Source: Oleiagrimonas sp036379395
GTDB lineage: Bacteria > Pseudomonadota > Gammaproteobacteria > Xanthomonadales > Rhodanobacteraceae
Reading direction: 5' to 3'
NCBI GenBank assembly: GCA_036379395.1
Contig: DASVGR010000117.1
Span: forward strand, 1 to 33,807
Length of the DNA: 33,807 bases
The notes beneath the pieces were generated by a model that was given only the letters and a program-made list of their open reading frames with translations, was not told the DNA's origin and searched no databases. Of the stretch, positions 1-7,465 are shown in pieces. How positions within the stretch are numbered: the stretch's first letter is position 1; each line of letters starts with the position of its first letter. Both the position numbers and the translations under genes were made by a program.

Positions 1-1
1 T

Positions 2-1210
2 GTTGCCGCTAACACCAAGGCACGCCGTCTGCTGCGTCACAGTCCGCCGCATTATGCGGCCGGAGTCGGGCCGGCGGCGTTGAACATAACCCATCTGTTT
101 GATTGCGAGATCACCGACATACTGGACATCTCGTCAACGACAGACGATCAGACGCGTGCGTTTCGCGCGCACCATTCTGACGACGTGTTGTTCGGGACGT
201 TGATTGAGCCGCGCCAGCCGCCGGCATCTTCCAAACGTCGGGAGCTGGCCGCTGAAAACGTGCCGGTGCTGGACGCGCTTGCCGCAGATGATCCAACCAT
301 GCGCAAGACGATCGCTTGTGCCAAACGCCTACGCGATGAATCCATCAACGTCATGATCGTGGGAGAGACGGGCGTCGGCAAGGAACGTCTGGCACAGGCG
401 CTGCACAAAGCAAGCAACCGTGCTGGAAACCCGTTCATCGCAGTTAACTGCGCCGCGATACCCGAGTCTCTTATCGAGAGCGAGTTGTTTGGTTACGAGC
501 CCGGTGCGTTCACGGGTGCTCGCGCCAAGCGCATGAAAGGGCTGATCCAGCAATCGGACGGTGGGACGCTTTTTCTCGACGAAATCGGCGATATGCCGGT
601 GCATCTGCAGACTCGCCTGTTGCGCGTATTGTCTGAAAAGGAAGTCCTCCCACTGGGGGCAGAGCGCCCCGTGCCTGTCGATCTGAGAGTGGTCTCTGCC
701 ACACATCGCGACGTCCGGCAGTTACTCGAGGATGGCAGTTTTCGCGAGGATCTCTACTACCGTCTGAACGGCGCTTCATTGGCGTTGCCGCCTCTCCGCG
801 ACAGGGCGGACAAGCAGTTTGTCATACGACAGGTTTTCAACGCGGTGCGTGGGGAGTGTCGTACCGCCAGGATTCGCGGCGACGCCATGAGTGCGTTGCT
901 CGCGTATTCGTGGCCCGGCAACATCCGTGAATTGCATAATGCTTTGCGCTTTGCACTTGCGACCCGGGCTGATGATCAATTCATCACCGTTGATGATTTA
1001 CCCGACGATTGTGTTCACGGCATCGACTGCAGTGCCGTCGATGTCAAGCCCGCTGCCCCGCTTGGTGATTCGGCTGGGGCGCTCTACCAATTGTTGCGGA
1101 AACACAATTGGAACATCACTTCCGTGTCGAAAGTGCTGGGTGTATCGCGACCCACTGTGTATAGACGCATGCGTGAACAACAGATTGTGCAGCCGAACCT
1201 CCGCGGCTGA
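2..1210 (+). CDS. Sigma-54-dependent Fis-family transcriptional activator, AcoR-like (5' end outside window)
   Basis: This is an enhancer-binding activator that would remodel sigma-54 RNA polymerase by ATP hydrolysis. The frame is open from base 2, so the gene starts upstream of the window; the TTG at 80 is only an internal codon. The visible N-terminal stretch resembles the linker after the GAF sensor of AcoR-type proteins. The AAA+ core then shows Walker A GETGVGKE (about base 361), the sigma-54 contact loop GAFTGA (about 505) and Walker B GGTLFLDEIGD (about 562). The C-terminus is a Fis helix-turn-helix (ITSVSKVLGVSRPTVYRRM). The sensor domain, and so the inducer, cannot be read here. Two hand-counted 60-base stretches (721-780, 901-960) are 52% GC, against 65-70% in purL, which hints at foreign origin. 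The AAA+/Fis assignment is secure; AcoR-like is inferred from layout. Confidence 0.9.
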   Translation, partial: VAANTKARRLLRHSPPHYAAGVGPAALNITHLFDCEITDILDISSTTDDQTRAFRAHHSDDVLFGTLIEPRQPPASSKRRELAAENVPVLDALAADDPTMRKTIACAKRLRDESINVMIVGETGVGKERLAQALHKASNRAGNPFIAVNCAAIPESLIESELFGYEPGAFTGARAKRMKGLIQQSDGGTLFLDEIGDMPVHLQTRLLRVLSEKEVLPLGAERPVPVDLRVVSATHRDVRQLLEDGSFREDLYYRLNGASLALPPLRDRADKQFVIRQVFNAVRGECRTARIRGDAMSALLAYSWPGNIRELHNALRFALATRADDQFITVDDLPDDCVHGIDCSAVDVKPAAPLGDSAGALYQLLRKHNWNITSVSKVLGVSRPTVYRRMREQQIVQPNLRG

Positions 1211-1374
1211 TCGCGGTGACCGCCGGCGCGTCGATACAAGCATGGGGGTTGGGGACATTGCGCCTGCTGGGCTGTAAAACGCCTTACGACAACACCAATC
1301 CGATCAAAAACTCAGCAACGGCAATCGAAGGCCCGCCCGCAACGATAATTCAGGGTGTTCGTGACGGATGCAGG
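1211..1374. other. Spacer between the sigma-54 regulator and IS3 orfB
   Basis: No gene is seen. One end of the IS (the end downstream of orfB) must lie here, but I could not identify a convincing terminal inverted repeat or target duplication. The sequence GATAATTCAG at about 1346 is repeated at about 1418 within orfB, which may be chance. Confidence 0.5.
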
Positions 1375-2241
1375 TTAAGCGGCTGCCTGAAAGGCCGCAT
1401 CGACTGCGGCGGGGGTTTGATAATTCAGAGTTTGGTGGATTCTCTGCCGGTTGTAAAACACTTCGATGTATTCAAACAGGGCGGTGCGCGCCTGTGCCCG
1501 AGACTCGAAAGTCTGCTGATCGATCAGCTCGAATTCGACACTGGCAAAGAAACTCTCAGCCACAGCATTATCCCAGCCATCACCTTTGCGTGACATGCTT
1601 TGCTGCATGTGGGCATCAGCGAGTTGTTGGCGGTATACCCCGGAAGCGTAGGTCTGCCCACGATCACTGTGATGGATCAAGCCCGGTTTCGGGCAACGAC
1701 GGGCTACTGCCATCACCCAAGCCTCGCTGAGCAGCCTGGTATCGTTGCGGGCCGACATGGCCCAGCCCACGACCAGCCGGGAATACAAATCAATGAGTAC
1801 GGCCAGATACAGCCAGCCTTGCCGGGTGGGGATAAACGTGACATCCCCCACCCAGATACGATCCGGCGCCGGTGCGGTAAAGTCGCGTTGCAGCAGGTTG
1901 GGGGCATGCCAGCCGCCGGGCTTGGATCGCGTGGTGATGACAAAGCGCTTGCGGCGCCGTGCCCAGATGCCATGACGCCGGCGCAGCCGGGCGATCCGGT
2001 GCTTGCCACAGGCATGACCACTTGCCTTGAGGCTGTGCCACATCTTGACGCCCCCGAAGCGCTCATGCGTCTGCGCATGAAGCTGGCGTATCTCCGCCAC
2101 CAGTCGCCGGTCTTGTTGGGCACGCTGGCTTTCCGGGTGGTGCTGCCAAGCGTAATAACCGGAGCGACTGACGCCCAGGATGCGACACAGCGTCTGGATG
2201 CGGTGCTGGGCTTGCTGCTGGTGGATAAAGGCGTACTTCAC
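1375..2241 (-). CDS. IS3-family transposase OrfB (DDE integrase domain)
   Basis: OrfB carries the catalytic domain of the IS3 transposase and is normally made as an OrfAB fusion. Counting from the GTG at 2241 (288 aa), an HTH_21-like N-terminal region (HERFGGVKMWHSL near 59-71) precedes the rve integrase core. The DDE triad is D133 (WVGDVTF), D193 (HSDRG) and E229 (NAVAESFF), with 35 residues between the second Asp and the Glu as in canonical DD(35)E enzymes. The motif after HSDRG reads QTY, not the usual SQY, a small deviation. The GTG overlaps the orfA stop by 4 bases (GTGA), so coupled reinitiation could also make free OrfB. The frame continues upstream of the GTG to the slippery site without a stop. 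Confidence 0.93.
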   Translation of the reverse strand: MKYAFIHQQQAQHRIQTLCRILGVSRSGYYAWQHHPESQRAQQDRRLVAEIRQLHAQTHERFGGVKMWHSLKASGHACGKHRIARLRRRHGIWARRRKRFVITTRSKPGGWHAPNLLQRDFTAPAPDRIWVGDVTFIPTRQGWLYLAVLIDLYSRLVVGWAMSARNDTRLLSEAWVMAVARRCPKPGLIHHSDRGQTYASGVYRQQLADAHMQQSMSRKGDGWDNAVAESFFASVEFELIDQQTFESRAQARTALFEYIEVFYNRQRIHQTLNYQTPAAVDAAFQAAA

Positions 2242-2540
2242 GGCAGCTCTCTGGCGAAGTACGCCGCCGCTTTTTTTAGGATCGTGTTTTCCTCCTCAAG
2301 CTGAGCCAGTTTGCGCTTCAGGCGCGTCAGTTCCGATTGCTCGCTGAGGGCGGCATTGCGACCCGGACCACGAAAGGCGCGATCTTGGCCTTTGTCACTG
2401 AGTTCATGCTTCCACTTGTAGATCTGGTTGCGGCGCACGCCCAACTCTCGGGCGAGCTCGGCAGCCGGTCGATCCGTCTGTTCAAGCAGTCGGATGGCTT
2501 CAAGTTTGAAGGCTCTGGTGTAACGCTTGCGTGTGGACAC
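2238..2540 (-). CDS. IS3-family transposase OrfA (HTH/leucine zipper)
   Basis: OrfA is the DNA-binding and dimerisation part of the IS3 transposase (100 aa). An HTH covers about residues 9-48 (RAFKLEAIRLLEQ then ELARELGVRRNQIYKWK), followed by a leucine-zipper coiled coil (LTRLKRKLAQLEEENTIL). The start is GTG at 2540, preceded by a strong AAGGAG seven bases upstream; the nearby ATG at 2549 is out of frame. The gene ends in a 4-base overlap with orfB. Near its 3' end the codons CTA AAA AAA GCG contain the frameshift site, from which a -1 shift would give a 388-residue OrfAB fusion. Confidence 0.92.
   Translation of the reverse strand: MSTRKRYTRAFKLEAIRLLEQTDRPAAELARELGVRRNQIYKWKHELSDKGQDRAFRGPGRNAALSEQSELTRLKRKLAQLEEENTILKKAAAYFARELP
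2271..2277 (-). promoter_or_regulatory. A7 slippery site for -1 OrfAB frameshift
   Basis: On the minus strand the run AAAAAAA followed by G sits in the orfA frame as CTA AAA AAA GCG. Slipping back one base continues AGC GGC GGC GTA and then runs stop-free into the orfB GTG and beyond. Programmed -1 frameshifting on A6/A7-G is the known way IS3 elements make the OrfAB transposase. Confidence 0.85.
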
Positions 2541-2624
2541 TGGACATCTCCTTGGGACTCATTGTCCCTTCTGGTTGATGTCCACGAAAGTGGGGATAGC
2601 CCAACCTGACCCCTGACCCTCTCG

Positions 2625-4007
2625 TCAGCACTCGATCACGTTGACCGCGAGGCCGCCGCGGCTGGTTTCCTTGTATTTATCCTTCATGTCGCGGCCGGTG
2701 TCGCGCATGGTCTTGATGACCTTGTCCAGCGAGACGCGGTGCTTGCCGTCGTTCTTGAGCGCCATGCGGCTGGCGTTGATGGCCTTGACCGAACCCATCG
2801 CGTTGCGTTCGATGCAGGGGATCTGCACCAGTCCGCCGATAGGGTCGCAGGTGAGGCCGAGGTTGTGTTCCATGCCGATCTCGGCGGCGTTTTCGATCTG
2901 CCGCACGCTGCCGCCGAGCGCCGCCGTCAATCCGGCCGCGGCCATCGAGCAGGCCACACCCACTTCGCCCTGGCAGCCGACCTCGGCACCCGAGATCGAC
3001 GCGTTTTCCTTGTACAGCAGGCCGACGGCGGCGGCGGTGAGCAAAAACTCGATGATGCCGGCTTCGTTCGATTTGGGGCAAAAACGGTCGTAGTAATGCA
3101 GCACCGCCGGCAGAATGCCGGCCGCGCCGTTGGTTGGCGCGGTGACCACGCGGCCGCCGGCGGCGTTTTCCTCGTTGACCGCCAGCGCGTACAGGTTGAC
3201 CCAGTCGAGCACGGTCAGCGGGTCCTGCAATGATTTTTCCGGCTTGGCGCGCAGTTCTTCGGCCATGGCCGGCGCGCGGCGCTTGACGTGCAGGCCGCCG
3301 GGCAGTTCGCCGGGCGAGCGCAGGCCGCGCGCGACGCAATCGACCATGGCTTGCCAGATCGTCATCAGGCCATCGTGGATTTCCGCTTCGCTGCGCCAGG
3401 CCTGCTCGTTGGCCAGCATCAGCTGGGCGATGGTGATGTGCTCGCGCTCGCAAGTGGCCAGCAGTTCGTCGCCGCTGGAAAACGGGTATTTGACCTGGGT
3501 GGTGTCGGCCACGATGCGGTCGGCCGCGGCCTCGTCCGGGTTGACCACGAAACCGCCGCCGACCGAGTAGTAGTCGCGCGTGGCCAGCTCGTTGTCGTCG
3601 GCGTCGAAAGCGGCAAAGCGCATGCCGTTGACGTGGTAGGGCAGCTTCTGGCGCTTGTTGAACACCAGGTCGCGCTTTTCGTCGAACGCGATGGGACGCT
3701 TGCCGGCCAGGTTCAGGCGCTTGTCGCCGCGGATGCGCTCCAGCGTGGCCGGAATGGTGTCGGGGTCGACCTTGTCCGGCCAGTTGCCCTCGAAACCCAG
3801 CAGCACGGCCTTGTCGGTGCCGTGGCCGCGACCGGTCAGCGCCAGTGAGCCGTACAGCTCGCAGCGCACGCGTGCGACGCGGTCCAGCAGGCCTTTTTCT
3901 TCCAGCCAGTGGTCGGTGAAGCGCGCGGCGGCACGCATCGGGCCGACGGTGTGGGACGAGGATGGACCGATGCCAATCTTCAAAAGGTCGAAAACGCTGA
4001 CGGCCAT
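2625..4007 (-). CDS. sdaA: L-serine ammonia-lyase (L-serine dehydratase), single-chain [4Fe-4S] type
   Basis: SdaA converts L-serine to pyruvate and ammonia in the cytoplasm using an oxygen-sensitive [4Fe-4S] cluster. The 460-aa product matches the usual length of one-chain enzymes (E. coli 454). The N-terminal beta domain starts with the SSSHT signature at 16-20. The alpha domain carries the cluster ligands C345 (GCQGE), C387 (TCDPIGG) and C398 (PCIERN), plus a C-terminal Cys460, the 'tail-in-mouth' fourth ligand known from the Legionella enzyme. All four are offset by exactly +2 from that protein, so the enzyme looks intact. No clear Shine-Dalgarno precedes the ATG at 4007. The gene is divergent from the glutaredoxin-like gene over a shared -10 region, and an IS3 element lies just past its stop. 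Confidence 0.97.
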   Translation of the reverse strand: MAVSVFDLLKIGIGPSSSHTVGPMRAAARFTDHWLEEKGLLDRVARVRCELYGSLALTGRGHGTDKAVLLGFEGNWPDKVDPDTIPATLERIRGDKRLNLAGKRPIAFDEKRDLVFNKRQKLPYHVNGMRFAAFDADDNELATRDYYSVGGGFVVNPDEAAADRIVADTTQVKYPFSSGDELLATCEREHITIAQLMLANEQAWRSEAEIHDGLMTIWQAMVDCVARGLRSPGELPGGLHVKRRAPAMAEELRAKPEKSLQDPLTVLDWVNLYALAVNEENAAGGRVVTAPTNGAAGILPAVLHYYDRFCPKSNEAGIIEFLLTAAAVGLLYKENASISGAEVGCQGEVGVACSMAAAGLTAALGGSVRQIENAAEIGMEHNLGLTCDPIGGLVQIPCIERNAMGSVKAINASRMALKNDGKHRVSLDKVIKTMRDTGRDMKDKYKETSRGGLAVNVIEC

Positions 4008-4036
4008 GACGAAACCGGGTGAAGGCGGAAAGCGGC

Positions 4037-4043
4037 TATTCTA
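4037..4043. promoter_or_regulatory. Overlapping divergent -10 elements of sdaA and the glutaredoxin-like gene
   Basis: The sequence TATTCTA reads TATTCT on the plus strand (4037-4042) and TAGAAT on the minus strand (4043-4038). Predicted starts would be about 4049 (plus) and 4031 (minus), giving short leaders to 4076 and 4007. No good -35 is visible on either side, so this is a weak but suggestive symmetric promoter. Confidence 0.4.
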
Positions 4044-4075
4044 ACCTCCTGTCGTCCCTCTTATGCAGCGTATTC

Positions 4076-4324
4076 ATGGCCCGATTGACACTTTTTCAAC
4101 GCGACGACTGCCATCTGTGCGACATGGCGCTGGAGGTGCTGGCGCAAGCCCGCGCGCCGGATTTTTCCAGTTGCTGGATTGACGATGAGGCAAGCCTTGT
4201 CGCGCGTTACGGCACGCGCGTGCCGGTGTTGCGTGACGAGCGCAGCGGACGCGAACTGGACTGGCCGTTCGATGCGGCCGCCGTCGAGGCATTCGTGGCC
4301 GCGGTACCGGTCGAGGGTGGATGA
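4076..4324 (+). CDS. Glutaredoxin-like family protein
   Basis: This is a small thioredoxin-fold protein (82 aa) of the glutaredoxin-like (Glrx-like, formerly DUF836) type, presumably a cytoplasmic thiol/disulfide or redox partner; its substrate is unknown. It has the dithiol motif C12-H-L-C15 after the first strand (ARLTLFQRDDCHLC) and the cis-proline loop TRVPVL with P50. I chose the ATG at 4076, not the in-frame start at 4019, because the thioredoxin fold begins right there and the longer version would overlap the predicted promoter. It is divergent from sdaA and convergent with holC, 21 bases apart. The name is a family call only. Confidence 0.82.
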   Translation: MARLTLFQRDDCHLCDMALEVLAQARAPDFSSCWIDDEASLVARYGTRVPVLRDERSGRELDWPFDAAAVEAFVAAVPVEGG

Positions 4325-4345
4325 CGCCTTGACCGCGCGACCGGC

Positions 4346-4765
4346 TCACATGTCGTACTTGGCCAGCTCCGCGCCCAGGCGCTTGTAGTCGATCCAGCGG
4401 GTGCGTGAACCCTTGCGCGCGTCGCTTTCGGCCGGCACCACTTCGAGCACGCGCTCGAACGCGTCCTGCGGAATGGCCTCGCGCAGGTTGATGGCCAATG
4501 GGCGCGAGGGCGTTTCCACGCCGGGCGGGGCGATCAGGACCGGCACCTCGGCGTCGTCCTCGTTGCCGGCCAGCTGGTGCGGGATGAAGGCGTCCTCGTC
4601 GAAGGACCACAGCAAGTCGTCGATTTCCTCGGCCTGGGCAAAATCGCGCGCCAGGATGACCAGCGGCTGTTCGGCCAGCAAGGCCTTTTGCACCAAGGCG
4701 CATACCAGCAGCAACGGCTGGTCGCGGAAGCGGGGTTTGGCGATGAGGTAGAAGTCGGCGCGCAT
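4346..4765 (-). CDS. holC: DNA polymerase III subunit chi
   Basis: Chi links the clamp-loader (through psi) to single-stranded-DNA-binding protein at the replication fork. The start is the ATG at 4765 (MRADFYLIAK), giving 139 aa, close to E. coli chi (147). The upstream extension of the frame is arginine-rich noise. Family features are the N-terminal FYLIAKPRFRDQPLLLVCALVQKAL helix region, WSFDEDAFIPH, and PVLIAPP. In most gammaproteobacteria holC sits between pepA and valS; neither is here. Instead its 5' end faces lptF directly (232 bp) and its 3' end faces a glutaredoxin-like gene. Confidence 0.9.
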   Translation of the reverse strand: MRADFYLIAKPRFRDQPLLLVCALVQKALLAEQPLVILARDFAQAEEIDDLLWSFDEDAFIPHQLAGNEDDAEVPVLIAPPGVETPSRPLAINLREAIPQDAFERVLEVVPAESDARKGSRTRWIDYKRLGAELAKYDM

Positions 4766-4947
4766 GAATTCGAAAAACGGCAACGATTCGGATAAACGGT
4801 GCGCGCCAATGGCGCATACCGCAGCATGTTCCGCATAGGGTACATGTGTGCGCGGCCGGTTGCCGCGATGACGGACGGAGGCTGAACTGCGCGTGCGGAT
4901 GCGCGTCGACAAAGCGCGCGAACTGGGCCGCGTCCGGTTGCAGCCGT

Positions 4948-4953
4948 TACACT
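4948..4953 (+). promoter_or_regulatory. Candidate -10 of lptF
   Basis: TACACT lies 44 bases upstream of the lptF ATG, in a GC-rich context where such a hexamer stands out. The same hexamer precedes glyA. No convincing -35 is visible. Confidence 0.4.
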
Positions 4954-4997
4954 TGGACTCTCGCCGCGCCCGCGGCACGACGAACCCTGCCTGACGC

Positions 4998-6113
4998 ATG
5001 CTGCGCATCCTCGACCGTTACATCCTGCGCGAACTGGCTTTCAGCGTGTTTGCGGTGGCCGTGGTGCTGCTGGTAGTGGTGGCAGGCGGCACGTTCGCAC
5101 GGGTGCTGCAGCAGGTGGCGCAGGGCAGTTTTCCGGCCAGCGTGATGTTCGACGTGCTTGGCTTGAGCATGGTGTCGACGTTGATGGCGCTGCTGCCGCT
5201 GGCGTTGTTTCTGGGCATTCTGGTCGCCCTTGGGCGCCTGTTCCACGACAGCGAAATGCACGTGCTGGCCGCTTCCGGCATGGGCCGGCGCGGCCTGCTG
5301 CGGCCGGCCGCGATGCTGGCCATTCCGATCGCCGTGGTGGTGGGGCTGGTGTCGCTGTGGCTGGGGCCATGGGCCGAACGCACCAGCACGCAACTCATCA
5401 CGACGGCCAACCATTCGGTGATCGCGGCCGGTCTGGAAGCCGGGCGTTTTACCGAGCTGCCGGGCGATGCCGGTACCATTTTTGTCACCAGCATGAACCG
5501 TGACGGCACCCGGCTGGGACGCGTGTTCATGGTGCGCCAGCAGGCCGGCGACGCGGACACGCCGCCGGCGTTGCAGGTGGTCACGGCCGCGCACGGCCAG
5601 TTGTATCCGGGCACGGACGGCGTGGGCCGTTACCTGTCGCTGGGCGATGGCTGGCAATACAAGCTGCCGCTCGGGCGCGACGACTGGAACGTGATGCGCT
5701 ATCAGGAAAACGACGTGGCGCTGTCGCAGGTCAAGCCCGACGAGGACAACGACGAAGGCCCGATCAGCTCGTCCACGCCCACCGGCGTGGTTGCCGCGAC
5801 CGCAGGCACCGAGGCACGCGCCGAACTGGCCTGGCGCATTGCCGCGCCGGTGGCGACGCTGGTGCTGGCGTTGCTGGCGCTGCCGTTGGCCCGACAGACG
5901 CCGCGCGAGCCGCGTTACGGCCGCATTCTGGTCGCCGTGCTTTGCTACTTCTTGTACTTCGGCCTGCTGTCGCTGTCGCGCTCGCTGATCGCGCAGGGCA
6001 AGGTGCCGGGCACGGAGCCGATCTGGATTTTGCAGGTGGTCGTGGCCGGTATCGCCGTGTGGTTCCTGTGGCGGCAATACGCGCCGTGGAAAGTGGCGGG
6101 GGAGCGCGCATGA
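4998..6113 (+). CDS. lptF: LPS export ABC transporter permease LptF
   Basis: LptF is one half of the inner-membrane LptB2FG complex that extracts lipopolysaccharide and pushes it into the LptC-A-D bridge. The 371-aa product shows the family layout: three N-terminal membrane segments (about 15-35, 48-77, 103-126), a periplasmic beta-jellyroll region (about 130-275), and three C-terminal segments (about 281-298, 310-328, 344-361). The start MLRILDRYILRELA is typical of LptF. The stop overlaps the lptG start (ATGA), so the two are translationally coupled, as expected for a 1:1 heterodimer. Confidence 0.96.
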   Translation: MLRILDRYILRELAFSVFAVAVVLLVVVAGGTFARVLQQVAQGSFPASVMFDVLGLSMVSTLMALLPLALFLGILVALGRLFHDSEMHVLAASGMGRRGLLRPAAMLAIPIAVVVGLVSLWLGPWAERTSTQLITTANHSVIAAGLEAGRFTELPGDAGTIFVTSMNRDGTRLGRVFMVRQQAGDADTPPALQVVTAAHGQLYPGTDGVGRYLSLGDGWQYKLPLGRDDWNVMRYQENDVALSQVKPDEDNDEGPISSSTPTGVVAATAGTEARAELAWRIAAPVATLVLALLALPLARQTPREPRYGRILVAVLCYFLYFGLLSLSRSLIAQGKVPGTEPIWILQVVVAGIAVWFLWRQYAPWKVAGERA

Positions 6114-7213
6114 TCGCCTTGCCGACCATCAAGCGCACCGATCGCCTGATCGCCGCCAGCGTGCTGGGCATGCTGGTGGTGGTATGGATCGTGCTGACCG
6201 GTTTCGACACGCTGAACCAGCTGCTGCGCCAGCTGGGCGACGTGGGCAAGCATGGCTACACGGTGGCCGACGCCGTTGTCTACATTGCCTGGACGATTCC
6301 GCGCCGGCTGTACCAATGGTTTGGCAATGCTGCGCTGATCGGCGGCCTGCTGGGCCTGGGCGGCCTGGCCACGCATGGCGAAATGACGGCCTTGCGCGCG
6401 GCCGGCATGTCCAAGATGCGCATCATCAGCTCAGTGGTGGTGATGCTGGCGATCCTGATTGCCCTGGTGATGCTGATGGGCGAGACCATTGCGCCCTATG
6501 GCGCGCAACGGGCGCAGGCGCTGCAGCTGCGGGTCAACTCGCAGCATCTGGGCACCACCACGCGCAGCGGCCTGTGGGAACGCGACGGCGATGATTTCAT
6601 CAATGCCAAGGCCGTGCTGGCCGAGCGCCAACATGGTCGAACCGACGTGAGCCTGGCTGACGTGCGCGTGTTTCACCTGTCCGCCGATGGCCGGCTGACG
6701 CGATTCACGCATGCGCAAAGCGCGGTCAGCCAGAACGGCCAGTGGGTGCTGAAAAACGTGCGCACCAGCACGCTGGGTGCCGCCGGCATACACACAGCCA
6801 GCGTGCCCAGCCAGCCGTGGGACACGCATCTGGATGCGGCCGTGCTGAAGCAGTCGGTGATCCATCCCGAATACCTGTCGATGCGCGACCTGTGGCGCAA
6901 CATGCAGTATCTGGAAGCCAACCACCAGAGCCCGCTGGCCTACGCCAAGGCGTTCTGGGCGCACGTGTTTTACCCGGTCAACGTGCTGGTGCTGGTGCTG
7001 TGCGCGTTGCCGTTCGCGTTTGGCGCGCTGCGCACCGGCGGCCTGGGCAAGCGCATTTTCATCGGCGTGGTGGTGGCGCTGGCCTGGTACTTCCTGCAGC
7101 AGGGCCTGGTCAACATGGGCATCGTGTATGGCGCGCCGGCGTGGCTGGCCGACTTGCTGCCGGCGCTGGCGTTGATTGTTGCCGCGGCGATTTATTTCCG
7201 GCGTTTTGCCTAG
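6110..7213 (+). CDS. lptG: LPS export ABC transporter permease LptG
   Basis: LptG is the second permease of the LptB2FG lipopolysaccharide exporter. The ATG at 6110 overlaps the lptF stop by 4 bases and gives 367 aa; starts further upstream would sit inside lptF. It has N-terminal membrane segments (about 12-32, 60-85, 100-125), a periplasmic domain, and three C-terminal segments ending near the C-terminus. The cytoplasmic loop MTALRAAGMSKMRI matches the coupling-helix region that contacts LptB. lptB itself is not in the window. Two REP/BIME elements follow the stop. Confidence 0.96.
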   Translation: MIALPTIKRTDRLIAASVLGMLVVVWIVLTGFDTLNQLLRQLGDVGKHGYTVADAVVYIAWTIPRRLYQWFGNAALIGGLLGLGGLATHGEMTALRAAGMSKMRIISSVVVMLAILIALVMLMGETIAPYGAQRAQALQLRVNSQHLGTTTRSGLWERDGDDFINAKAVLAERQHGRTDVSLADVRVFHLSADGRLTRFTHAQSAVSQNGQWVLKNVRTSTLGAAGIHTASVPSQPWDTHLDAAVLKQSVIHPEYLSMRDLWRNMQYLEANHQSPLAYAKAFWAHVFYPVNVLVLVLCALPFAFGALRTGGLGKRIFIGVVVALAWYFLQQGLVNMGIVYGAPAWLADLLPALALIVAAAIYFRRFA

Positions 7214-7234
7214 ACAAGCCCCGGCCCGGCTTTT

Positions 7235-7309
7235 GTAGGAGCCCGCCTGCGGGCGAAAGAATCTTGCCTTGTACCAGTATTTGGCCATCGCGCGCGGGCG
7301 CGCTCCTAC
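7235..7309. repeat. REP/BIME element 1
   Basis: It is a 75-base composite: GTAGGAGCCCGCCTGCGGGCGA hairpin head, a spacer with CTTGCC, then GGCCATCGCGCGCGGGCGCGCTCCTAC, which is the inverted partner. The GTAG foot followed by a GC hairpin is the hallmark of REP sequences mobilised by RAYT (TnpA-REP) proteins. It lies 3' of lptG. Confidence 0.88.
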
Positions 7310-7361
7310 AGTGTCCTTGTGATGTTTGGGGAATTTTGACCTGTTGCGGGAGCTTGCTTGT

Positions 7362-7436
7362 GTGGGAGCCCGCTTGCGGGCGAAAGGGTCTTGCCTTGCA
7401 CCGGCATCTGGCCATCGCGCGCAGGCGCGCTCCTGC
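7362..7436. repeat. REP/BIME element 2
   Basis: This is a second 75-base copy in the same orientation, starting GTGGGAGCCCGCTTGCGGGCGA and closing with the inverted GCGCGCTCCTGC. It forms a tandem pair with element 1 between the convergent lptG and RDD genes and may serve as their transcriptional end. Confidence 0.88.
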
Positions 7437-7465
7437 GATTTCAGGATGCGGGGATTCTTGACGCG

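Larger units (their letters stand above)
1375..2550 (-). mobile_element. IS3-family insertion sequence (minimal extent)
   Basis: Two overlapping minus-strand frames form a typical IS3-group transposase: orfA (HTH plus leucine zipper) and orfB (DDE integrase fold), with an A7 slippery run between them. Coordinates run from the orfB stop to the orfA Shine-Dalgarno. The true ends lie outside this, one in 1211-1374 and one in 2551-2624. The sequence upstream of orfA contains CCCCACTTTCGTGGACA on the minus strand (about 2593-2577), which looks like the sub-terminal part of IS3-group left ends. Both frames are intact, so the element could still be active. It lies immediately after the sdaA stop without disrupting any recognisable gene. 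Confidence 0.9.

Noticed and set aside
1346..1428. Direct repeat GATAATTCAG flanking the orfB 3' end
   Set aside because: It is ten bases only, with one copy inside orfB coding for the family motif; too short to call a recombination or attachment site.
1243..2603. TGGG...CCCA as possible IS3 ends (1243 and 2603)
   Set aside because: Only about 10 of 18 positions match as inverted repeats and flanking bases give no target duplication.
7235..7436. Tandem repeats as a CRISPR array
   Set aside because: There are only two units, each a palindromic BIME with diverged copies elsewhere, and no uniform spacers or cas genes.
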